NCBI GenBank assembly: GCA_037139095.1
Contig: JBAXHD010000046.1
Coordinates: forward strand, 1-19,493
Direction of reading: 5' to 3'
Origin: WLMZ01 sp037139095
Lineage (GTDB): Bacteria; Actinomycetota; Acidimicrobiia; Acidimicrobiales; Ilumatobacteraceae
Length of the DNA stretch: 19,493 nucleotides
The position numbers were made by a program, and so were the translations under genes. The notes under the pieces were generated by a model, which had not been told where the DNA came from, ran no database searches, and was given only the letters and a program-made list of their open reading frames with translations. Of this stretch, positions 6,298 through 12,982 are shown in pieces. Every line of letters begins with the position of its first letter. Position 1 is the first letter of the stretch.

Positions 6298-6519
6298 ATG
6301 GACGCCCCGGCACTGAACTCGCACCTCGTCGTTGTTGCCGAAACGCTCATCGCTCGAGCCAACGGTTCGGTCGATGCCGAGTTCGTTCACGATCTCGTTG
6401 CCGACATCGCCCGCAAGTTCGAAGACGCCCCAGTTCGCGATTTCGTGCCCGTGCTGGTGGCCAAAGAAGCTGGCGACCGGTTGCGCCGGCTCGACGCAAC
6501 TCGACTCATCGCTTCGTAA
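6298..6519 (+). CDS. Small three-helix-bundle (DUF3562-like) protein
   Basis: This 73-residue soluble protein has no signal peptide or membrane segment. The pattern SVDAEFVHDLVADIARKFED (24-43), then VRDFVPVLVAKEAGDRLRR (46-64), resembles the small 'three-helix bundle dimerization domain' (DUF3562) proteins of actinobacteria, where an FVPVLV-type segment precedes a basic helix. The match is by recognition of pattern and length only, and the function of that family is not established. The ATG at 6298 is preferred because TAGCTT sits 7 bases upstream; no ribosome binding site is visible. It stands alone between the tRNA terminator and the convergent trmB, 14 bp away. Confidence 0.65.
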   Translation: MDAPALNSHLVVVAETLIARANGSVDAEFVHDLVADIARKFEDAPVRDFVPVLVAKEAGDRLRRLDATRLIAS

Positions 6520-6533
6520 CTCATCGGTCGTTC

Positions 6534-7187
6534 TTACGACTGCCTTGTCGCCTCAATGTCCACGGCGTTGCGACCATCGCGGTGTCCTCGGGCCTCAAAG
6601 GTTGTGATCGGACGTTGCGATGGTCGCTCGACCCGGCCACCGATCAGCCGAGGTTCGTTGGTAACTGCCTCAAGCACCTGTTCGGCGTACGACGCATCGT
6701 CGGTGGCAACTCGCAACACGCCGCCCACCCGCAAGGCATCGACAATCAGCCCAAGACGCAGCGCAGTGAAGAGTCGCTTGTGTGCATGGCGCGGCTTTGG
6801 CCAGGGATCGGGAAACCACACTCTGATCTCATCAACTGCCTGCGGGCCAAGGTGGGTCAGCAGATCGAAGGCATCACCGATGAACAGATGAACATTGGTG
6901 ATGTTGTCGGCATCGAGCAGTGTGGCGAGATGAGCCATCGTTGCTTCGTTGGGCTCGCAGGCAATCACCGTGGCGGGCGCGTCAACCGACGCCATTGCAG
7001 CTGTGGCCTCGCCCTTGCCGCAGCCAATCTCGACAATCAATCTCCCGGTGGCTACCACCGGCAAGGTCAACAGATACTGCGGCACGAGATGATCGAATGC
7101 GCGTTGGCGTGTTGGCGACATGCGTCCCTGGCGTCCGCCAAACGTGTAGCTGCCACCCACGGGCCATTGGTCACTGGGGCGGGTCAT
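6534..7187 (-). CDS. trmB: tRNA (guanine-N7-)-methyltransferase
   Basis: TrmB methylates N7 of guanine 46 in the variable loop of tRNAs, using S-adenosylmethionine. The 217-residue product has the whole set of family signatures. GGRQGRMSPTRQRAFDHL (17-34) is the N-terminal motif and VEIGCGKGEATAAMA (52-66) is the SAM-binding loop. VWFPDPWPKPRHAHKRLF (123-140) is the tRNA and catalytic motif, and RPITTFEARGHRDG (192-205) is the C-terminal substrate motif. The ATG at 7187 is chosen because the residues upstream in frame have no family character; a TACCCT box lies 8 bases before it. It is divergent from the F420 oxidoreductase gene, with 50 bp shared between them. All three upstream tRNAs are possible substrates in principle, but the adjacency need not be functional. 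Confidence 0.93.
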   Translation of the reverse strand: MTRPSDQWPVGGSYTFGGRQGRMSPTRQRAFDHLVPQYLLTLPVVATGRLIVEIGCGKGEATAAMASVDAPATVIACEPNEATMAHLATLLDADNITNVHLFIGDAFDLLTHLGPQAVDEIRVWFPDPWPKPRHAHKRLFTALRLGLIVDALRVGGVLRVATDDASYAEQVLEAVTNEPRLIGGRVERPSQRPITTFEARGHRDGRNAVDIEATRQS

Positions 7188-7224
7188 GGGCACGAAGGGT
7201 ATCGGCCAGAGCGAATGTGTTCGA

Positions 7225-7230
7225 TACGGT
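7225..7230 (+). promoter_or_regulatory. Putative leaderless -10 box (TACGGT) for the F420 oxidoreductase gene
   Basis: TACGGT lies 7 bases before the GTG at 7238. It supports GTG 7238 over GTG 7217 and TTG 7262 as the start. No ribosome binding site is present. Confidence 0.45.
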
Positions 7231-7237
7231 TCGCCTC

Positions 7238-8329
7238 GTGAATGAGGCTGCAGCACCACAATTGAACGAACTCGGTTTCTACGGCCTTGCCGGCGCACCA
7301 AAGTCGCCGCGTGATCTGCTGAACGAATGTCGCGATGGCGAAGCGATGGGCTTCGGCTCGGTGTTTTTGTCCGAGAGATTCAACGTGAAAGAGATTGTCA
7401 CCATCAGCGGCGCGGCCGCTGCCGTGACCGAGACCATGGGCATCGCCACCGGCGCAACCAACCACAACACCCGCCACCCAATCGTCACTGCCAGCTACGC
7501 CACCACCATGCACCGCATGACCAACGGCCGCTTCGCGCTGGGCCTCGGCCGCGGCATCGACAAGCTCTTCGATGCGTTCGGCATGGATCGCATCACAACG
7601 GCACAGATGGAAGATTTCGCCGGCTTGATGCGCCGCCTCTGGAAGGGCGAAGTGGTGTTTGGTCACGACGGGCCATGCGGCAAATTTCCGTTGCTGGCCC
7701 TCGACACCGAGTTCGACGAAGACATCCCACTGATGCTCACCGCGTTCGGACCACAGTCACTTGCGCTCGGCGGCCGAGCCTTCGACGGTGTCATCCTGCA
7801 CACCTTTTTCACCGACGAAACCCTGCAGCGATGTGTCGCTGGCGTGAAGCGCGCCGCCGAGCAAGCCGGGCGCGACCCAGACTCGGTGCGGGTCTGGAGT
7901 TGCTTCGCCACCATTGGCGATTGGATCCCAGAAGATGTGCGATTGAAGAAGACTGTGGGGCGATTGGCCACATACCTGCAGGGCTACGGCGACTTGATGG
8001 TGCGCACGAACAACTGGGATCCGGCCGTGCTCGAACGATTCCGTGCCGATCCTTTTGTGGCCGGCTTTCGTGGAGCGTTCGACGGCAAGGCAACCACCAG
8101 CGAGCTTGAACACGTCGCCACATTGATTCCCGATGAGTGGCTGGCGCCGGCGGCCACCGGTTCGGCCGAGCAATGTGCCGCTGCCGTGCTGCGTCAACTC
8201 GATCTCGGCGCCGACGGCGTGATCTTGCACGGCGCAGCGCCAAGCGAGCTTGCACCCACGGTTGAGGCCTATCGGCAGATCCGACCTGCGGGTCGGTTCG
8301 ATCACCTCGCGGCCAATCCGGCTGGCTGA
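7238..8329 (+). CDS. LLM-class F420-dependent oxidoreductase
   Basis: This 363-residue protein belongs to the luciferase-like monooxygenase (LLM) fold group that uses F420 or flavin for hydride transfer in the cytoplasm. The N-terminal beta strand ELGFYGLAGAP (11-21), then SVFLSERFNVKEI, the long conserved GIATGATNHNTRHPIVTASY and GRFALGLGRGI, and the C-terminal GADGVILHGA are typical of the group. The pattern most resembles the mycobacterial MSMEG_2249-type subfamily, recalled from memory. The substrate is unknown. The start is placed at GTG 7238 because of the box at 7225-7230 and because the fold begins shortly after it. It reads in the same direction as the LarA-like and FAD dehydrogenase genes, but the 46 bp gap holds a separate promoter-like box, so co-transcription is not certain. 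Confidence 0.88.
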   Translation: MNEAAAPQLNELGFYGLAGAPKSPRDLLNECRDGEAMGFGSVFLSERFNVKEIVTISGAAAAVTETMGIATGATNHNTRHPIVTASYATTMHRMTNGRFALGLGRGIDKLFDAFGMDRITTAQMEDFAGLMRRLWKGEVVFGHDGPCGKFPLLALDTEFDEDIPLMLTAFGPQSLALGGRAFDGVILHTFFTDETLQRCVAGVKRAAEQAGRDPDSVRVWSCFATIGDWIPEDVRLKKTVGRLATYLQGYGDLMVRTNNWDPAVLERFRADPFVAGFRGAFDGKATTSELEHVATLIPDEWLAPAATGSAEQCAAAVLRQLDLGADGVILHGAAPSELAPTVEAYRQIRPAGRFDHLAANPAG

Positions 8330-8363
8330 CAACCGCTCCATCGTCGAGCGAACGCCGTGGTTG

Positions 8364-8369
8364 TACAGT
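8364..8369 (+). promoter_or_regulatory. Putative leaderless -10 box (TACAGT) for the LarA-like gene
   Basis: TACAGT lies exactly 6 bases before the ATG at 8376, the same spacing as in front of four other genes in this window. There is no Shine-Dalgarno sequence, so a leaderless mRNA starting at the ATG is likely. Confidence 0.5.
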
Positions 8370-8375
8370 CACGCC

Positions 8376-9644
8376 ATGGCATCGGCGAATCCGTGGGAAC
8401 AACTCTCTCAGGGCATTGAACTTCCCTTCAACCCCGGCATCGTGGTGCCCGAGTTACACGAGGTATCGCTGGCGATACCGTCGCCACCAGCCATCACCGA
8501 CGTGGCGGGCGCGGCCCGCGCGGCCATCACCCAACGACTCGCCAACGATGTAACCGCTGGCATGACCGTGGCGGTTGGTGCTGGAAGCCGAGGACTCAGC
8601 GACCGCGTCGACGTGTTGCGCGGAACCATCTTGGGCCTACGCGACCTTGGAGCCGAACCGTTTGTCGTGCCGGCGATGGGCAGCCATGGCGGCGCCACAG
8701 CCGAAGGCCAACGAGCAATGCTCGAGACACTGGGCATGACCGAGCAGGCGATGGGTGCCGAAATCCGCGCCACGATGGAAACCATCGAGATCGCCCGCAC
8801 CGACGATGGCATGCCGCTGTATCTCGACGCTCACGCGGCGAGCGCCGATCGCATCCTTCCGGTGAATCGCGTGAAGCCTCACACCTGTTTTCACGGTCCC
8901 ATCGAAAGCGGCTGCACAAAGATGGCGGTCGTTGGCTTTGGCAAGCAGCCTGGCGCTGCGCAGATTCACGCATGCGGTCCAGTCGAGATGCGCGAGCGCT
9001 TGCTGCGCGGCATATACGCGTTGCGCTCAACCGGTCGACTGCTTGGCGGCGTCGCCACGGTTGAGTCCGCCTCAGGAGAAGTCGTTCGGGTCGAGGGCTT
9101 CACGGCCAACGATGTGGGCGGCGAAGCCGAACGCCAGTTACTCAACTACGCGAAGGCGCTTGTGCCGGCGTTGCCGTTCGACGAAATCGATGTGCTCATC
9201 ATCGAGCAGGGCGGCAAAGACATCAGCGGCACAACCATGGATCCCAATGTCACCGGACGCTTCTGGGTGCACGGCCTCGACGATTTCACATCGCCGCGCG
9301 TGGCCACCATCGTGATGCTCGACATCACCGAGGTCAGTGGCGGCAACGTGTTGGGCATTGGCCTAGCCGACTTCATTCCAGCGTCGTTGGCCAACACCAT
9401 CGACTGGCAAAAGACCTACGTGAACTGCTTTACGGCCGGCCCCAGCGGTGTGCGTCGCAGCCGAATGCCAATGGTGTTACCCGACGAAGAAGCCTGCATC
9501 AAGGCGGCGCTCAGCATGTGCGGGCGGGCGGTCACCGAACCGAAAAAGGTCGTTCGCATTCGCAGCACATTGCATCTCACGCGCTGCTGGATCAGCGATG
9601 CCCTACTCGGCGATCTGCCCGCCGGGGCCACCATCGTCGGCTGA
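8376..9644 (+). CDS. LarA-like nickel-pincer 2-hydroxyacid racemase/epimerase family protein
   Basis: This 422-residue protein has the LarA N-terminal domain (DUF2088). LarA of Lactobacillus plantarum racemises lactate with a nickel-pincer nucleotide held by K184 and H200, with H108 and H174 in catalysis. Here AMGSHGGATAEGQR (100-113) carries H104; RVKPHTCFHGPIESGCTKMA (165-184) carries H169, H173 and K182; and GAAQIHACG (193-201) carries H198. The K182-H198 spacing of 16 equals the K184-H200 spacing, so the cofactor ligands look retained. The substrate need not be lactate, because LarA homologues act on several 2-hydroxyacids. No larB, larC or larE gene for cofactor synthesis is in the window. 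Its TGA overlaps the ATG of the FAD dehydrogenase gene (TGATG), so the two proteins are made together. Confidence 0.82.
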   Translation: MASANPWEQLSQGIELPFNPGIVVPELHEVSLAIPSPPAITDVAGAARAAITQRLANDVTAGMTVAVGAGSRGLSDRVDVLRGTILGLRDLGAEPFVVPAMGSHGGATAEGQRAMLETLGMTEQAMGAEIRATMETIEIARTDDGMPLYLDAHAASADRILPVNRVKPHTCFHGPIESGCTKMAVVGFGKQPGAAQIHACGPVEMRERLLRGIYALRSTGRLLGGVATVESASGEVVRVEGFTANDVGGEAERQLLNYAKALVPALPFDEIDVLIIEQGGKDISGTTMDPNVTGRFWVHGLDDFTSPRVATIVMLDITEVSGGNVLGIGLADFIPASLANTIDWQKTYVNCFTAGPSGVRRSRMPMVLPDEEACIKAALSMCGRAVTEPKKVVRIRSTLHLTRCWISDALLGDLPAGATIVG

Positions 9645-11017
9645 TGACCCCTTCGCCCGACGCGCTATGCCGCGAACTGCAAGCCTTGGTGGGCTCCAGT
9701 CACGTGTTGGCCGACCCCGACATGCGCGCTAGCTACGAAACCGATTGGACGGGCAGATTCCATGGCACGAGCCGCCTCGTAGTGCGGCCTGGTAGCACTC
9801 ACGAAGTTGCCGCTGTGGTGCGCGCATGTGCAGTTCACAATGCAGCCATCGTTCCCCAAGGCGGCAATACCGGGCTCGTCGGCGGCGGCGTTCCTCGCGG
9901 TCACGAAGTGATCGTGTCCACCACTCGGCTCACTCGGTGCGACGCTGTCGACACCGCTGCATCACAGGTCACCGTCGGCTCCGGCGTGACATTGGCAGCT
10001 GCACGAAACCACGCTCGCGCCGTCGCACTTGATCTTGCAATCGACTTTGCTTCTCGAGATTCGGCCACCATCGGCGGCGCAGTTGCGACCAACGCAGGCG
10101 GCTCACGAGTTATCCGTTTCGGCACCATGCGTGCTCAAGTTGCCGGCATCGAAGCTGTGCTCGCCAACGGCGAAATCATCGGGTCGCTCTCGGGGCTACC
10201 GAAGGAAACCATCGGACTGCACCTGCCGTCGTTGCTTTGCGGCAGCGAAGGAACGCTGGCCATCATCACCGCTGTGCGGTTGAAACTGGTGCCGTGGTAT
10301 CGCCACACAGCCACAGCTTTGGTTGGCCTGCCGTCGCTGGCAGCGGCGCTCGAACTCTTGCCGGCCCTTCGCCGCGAACTGGCGCAGCTCGACTCGGTCG
10401 AACTGCTCATGCCGTCGGCCATGTCGCTGGTGTGCGAACACCTACAGCGCACATGTCCCATTCCCGCCGATGCAGGTGCGTACCTACTTATTGAGTGCGC
10501 CGGCAACTCCGACCAACAAGACGAGCTGATGCGAGTTCTGGCGCGCCACGCGCATACAAGTGCAACTGCCGTTGCAACCGACGAAACAGCGCGTGGCCGG
10601 CTGCTCGAGCTGCGCGACAACGTGACCACTGCGATCAACCATCGGGGTGTTCCGCTCAAGCTCGATGTGGCATTGCCGCTCGCAGTATTGAGCCAAACCA
10701 CCGCCGATATCGAAGCACTCATCCACGGCTTGGCCCCGCAATCCACCCTCATTAACTTCGGACACCTCGCCGAGGGCAACCTGCACCTCAACACACTCGA
10801 TGCGGGCTCAGCATCCGCCGCCATCACCGATCAGGTACTGCAGATGGTCATCGCCCGAGGCGGCGCCATCAGCGCCGAACACGGCATCGGCATCGCCAAG
10901 ACGCGTTGGCTTGTCGCCCAACGCGGAGTCGCAGAGGTAGACGCACTTCGGGCACTCAAAGCCAGCCTCGACCCGCACAACCTGCTCAACCCTGGCGTGC
11001 TGTTGCCCGAGGCCTGA
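9644..11017 (+). CDS. FAD-linked 2-hydroxyacid dehydrogenase (GlcD / D-2-hydroxyglutarate dehydrogenase type)
   Basis: This 457-residue oxidoreductase is of the PCMH/VAO FAD-binding type. The FAD domain has VVRPGSTHEVAAVVR (46-60), PQGGNTGLVGGGVPRG (71-86) and the SATIGGAVATNAGGSRVIRFG segment (140-160). LCGSEGTLAIIT (198-209) closes it. The C-terminal FAD-oxidase domain has NFGHLAEGNLHLN (371-383) with H374 and H381, and AEHGIGIAKTRW (411-422) with H413, the metal and substrate positions of the D-lactate and D-2-hydroxyglutarate dehydrogenases. There is no iron-sulfur domain and no signal peptide, so it is a cytoplasmic single-chain enzyme. The electron acceptor is unknown. The start overlaps the LarA-like stop. 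Together they suggest epimerisation followed by oxidation to the 2-oxoacid. D-lactate, D-2-hydroxyglutarate or another 2-hydroxyacid are all possible. Confidence 0.88.
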   Translation: MTPSPDALCRELQALVGSSHVLADPDMRASYETDWTGRFHGTSRLVVRPGSTHEVAAVVRACAVHNAAIVPQGGNTGLVGGGVPRGHEVIVSTTRLTRCDAVDTAASQVTVGSGVTLAAARNHARAVALDLAIDFASRDSATIGGAVATNAGGSRVIRFGTMRAQVAGIEAVLANGEIIGSLSGLPKETIGLHLPSLLCGSEGTLAIITAVRLKLVPWYRHTATALVGLPSLAAALELLPALRRELAQLDSVELLMPSAMSLVCEHLQRTCPIPADAGAYLLIECAGNSDQQDELMRVLARHAHTSATAVATDETARGRLLELRDNVTTAINHRGVPLKLDVALPLAVLSQTTADIEALIHGLAPQSTLINFGHLAEGNLHLNTLDAGSASAAITDQVLQMVIARGGAISAEHGIGIAKTRWLVAQRGVAEVDALRALKASLDPHNLLNPGVLLPEA

Positions 11018-11031
11018 GTCGGCGAGAGCGC

Positions 11032-11733
11032 CTAGAGCTTCGACAACACCACGCCGTAGATCGCTGCGAAATGCAGCCCAGCACCCACGATGGTGAACAC
11101 GTGAAACACCTCGTGATAGCCGAACACTTGCGGCCACGGATCGGGTCGCTTGAGGGCATACACCAATGCGCCGATTGTGTACGCCACGCCGCCACCCAGG
11201 ATGAGTGAAAAACCCAGCGGCCCGAGCCCGTTGTAGAGCTGCGTGAAGGCAAACATTGCCGACCAACCCACCAGCACGTACACGGCGGCAAAGAGCCAAC
11301 GCGGCAGATGAAACGGCAGCCACTGCAGAGTGATGCCGACGACAGCACCACCCCACGAGATGCAGAGCACCACGAGTTGGTAGTTGCCGCTGAGGCCCAC
11401 GACGGCAACCGGTGTGTACGCGCCAGCGATTGCAAGGAAGATCGTGCAGTGGTCAAGTTTCGACATCAGCTCTCGCGCCCGAGGTGTCCAGCGCAGGCGG
11501 TGGTACGCAGCCGACACGCCAAACATCGCTGCAGTGCCCAGAATGTAAATCACCATCAAGCCTGGGCCACGTGCCGTATCGGCCGCCCGGGCAATCAGTA
11601 TCGATCCGAGAACCAGCAAGACACCAAGAGCGACCACATGTGACCAACCGCGCAACAACGGCTTGATCAAGAGGGGCGGTTCGGACACATCGTGGGCATG
11701 CAACTCGGCGTGCGGTTCTGAAATTGTGTCCAT
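11032..11733 (-). CDS. Hemolysin III / PAQR family membrane protein
   Basis: This 233-residue protein has seven predicted membrane segments starting near residue 31, following a polar histidine-rich N-terminus (1-25). The family's metal-binding positions are present: SAAYHRLRW (74-82) with H78, LDHCTIFLAIAGAYTP (93-108) with D94 and H95, and GYHEVFHVFTIVGAGLHF (205-222) with H207 and H211. This arrangement matches the zinc site of the PAQR/adiponectin-receptor fold, whose proven members are hydrolases; bacterial members called hemolysin III have no firmly established role. The ATG at 11733 is supported by TACCGT placed 6 bases upstream. It converges on the FAD dehydrogenase gene with a 14 bp gap and is divergent from the FIST gene. 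Confidence 0.9.
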   Translation of the reverse strand: MDTISEPHAELHAHDVSEPPLLIKPLLRGWSHVVALGVLLVLGSILIARAADTARGPGLMVIYILGTAAMFGVSAAYHRLRWTPRARELMSKLDHCTIFLAIAGAYTPVAVVGLSGNYQLVVLCISWGGAVVGITLQWLPFHLPRWLFAAVYVLVGWSAMFAFTQLYNGLGPLGFSLILGGGVAYTIGALVYALKRPDPWPQVFGYHEVFHVFTIVGAGLHFAAIYGVVLSKL

Positions 11734-11739
11734 GACCAC

Positions 11740-11745
11740 ACGGTA
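11740..11745 (-). promoter_or_regulatory. Putative leaderless -10 box (TACCGT) for the PAQR gene
   Basis: On the minus strand TACCGT is followed by 6 bases and then the ATG at 11733. The spacing is identical to that at the LarA-like, pyrE, crotonase and 16476 genes. Confidence 0.5.
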
Positions 11746-11860
11746 CTGCCCGCCAACAGTGCGGTTGGTCGGGGCTTCAACGCGGGTCGAACACTGTTTC
11801 ACGCTCAAGATGCACCGCTCACGCGCCGATACCCATGTCAGAGCAAGAAAGTGGGTTGTT

Positions 11861-12982
11861 GTGCAGGTTCAGTCACTGACATGGGATACGCAAGGCGGAT
11901 GGTCATCGCCATTGCCCGATCCCGACGATCGAGACACATTGGTGTTGGCCTTTGCAGACACGCGCCTCCGTGCGCATCCAGACCAACCGCTGCAGGAACT
12001 CAGCGACCTGTACGCAGCAAAGTCGGTGCTCGGCTGTTCCACCGCCGGCCAGATCAGCGGTGAGGCGTTAGCCGACGATTCGTTGGTTGCTGTGATCGCT
12101 CGCTTCGATCGCACTCAAGTTCTGTCGGCATCAGTAGAGGTCGACGCTGCCGGCGGCGCCCGCCGTGCTGGGCGACAGCTCGGAGCCGCACTGAAACATA
12201 AGAATCTGCGCGGCGTGTTCGTGCTGTCCGACGGCCTCACCGTGAACGGCACATCGCTGGCCACTGGCATCAGCGAAATGCTGCCTGGAGTGCCCATCTC
12301 CGGTGGGCTCGCAGGCGATGGCGACCGCTTCGATACCACTTGGGTACTGGCCGATGGGCAACCGCGCACTGGCTGGGTCACAGCCGTTGGATTCGTTGGC
12401 GACCATGTAGAACTCGACTTCGGCTCTGCCGGAGGATGGGACATCTTTGGTCCGCAGCGACTTGTCACGCGCAGCTATCACAGCACGCTCTACGAGCTCG
12501 ACGATCGCTCGGCGCTCACGTTGTATCGCGAATACCTCGGCGACAAAGCCGAGGGCCTGCCAGCCGCAGCGTTGCGCTTTCCGTTGTCGCTGAGCGACCT
12601 CGATGGCCACACCACGGTGCGCGCCGTGCTCGCCACCGACAACGAAACCGGCAGCCTGCGCTTTGCCGGCGACATAGCTCAAGGTTCGATGGCCCAGTTG
12701 ATGTGTGCATCGAGTGAGCGATTGGTCGAGGGAGCGAATCGCGCTGCGGTCATGGCGACTACGGGACGCGAGCAACTTGCCATCGCTGTGAGTTGCGTCG
12801 GTCGCAGAATGGTGTTGGGACAACGAACGGAAGAAGAACTCGAGGCCATTGTCGAGGGCCTCGCCCCCGATGCAGTGGTCGCCGGTCTCTACAGCTACGG
12901 AGCACTCTCGCCCACCGGCGGCACATGCGAACTGCATAACCAGACGATGACGATTACCACAATCGGCGAAAGGTCAACATGA
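11861..12982 (+). CDS. FIST domain sensory protein
   Basis: This protein of about 373 residues has the FIST_N and FIST_C domains. FIST_N starts almost at the N-terminus with SLTWDTQGGWSSPLPDPDD and includes TLVLAFADT, SVLGCSTAGQISG, GVFVLSDGLTVNG and PISGGLAGDG. FIST_C ends in the diagnostic GLYSYGALSPTGGTCELHNQ and the TMTITTIGE tail. FIST proteins are thought to bind small ligands, possibly amino acids, and to feed signal transduction. There is no membrane segment or signal peptide, so it acts in the cytoplasm. The GTG at 11861 is chosen because the domain begins right after it; an ATG at 11810 would add 17 residues without family character, and no promoter box decides the matter. The stop overlaps the next start (ATGA), so it is coupled to the PAS-GGDEF-EAL gene and is its likely input partner. 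Confidence 0.88.
   Translation: MQVQSLTWDTQGGWSSPLPDPDDRDTLVLAFADTRLRAHPDQPLQELSDLYAAKSVLGCSTAGQISGEALADDSLVAVIARFDRTQVLSASVEVDAAGGARRAGRQLGAALKHKNLRGVFVLSDGLTVNGTSLATGISEMLPGVPISGGLAGDGDRFDTTWVLADGQPRTGWVTAVGFVGDHVELDFGSAGGWDIFGPQRLVTRSYHSTLYELDDRSALTLYREYLGDKAEGLPAAALRFPLSLSDLDGHTTVRAVLATDNETGSLRFAGDIAQGSMAQLMCASSERLVEGANRAAVMATTGREQLAIAVSCVGRRMVLGQRTEEELEAIVEGLAPDAVVAGLYSYGALSPTGGTCELHNQTMTITTIGERST

Noticed and set aside
11663..11860. Upstream extension of the FIST gene to 11663
   Set aside because: It would overlap the start of the divergent PAQR gene and the added residues have no domain character.
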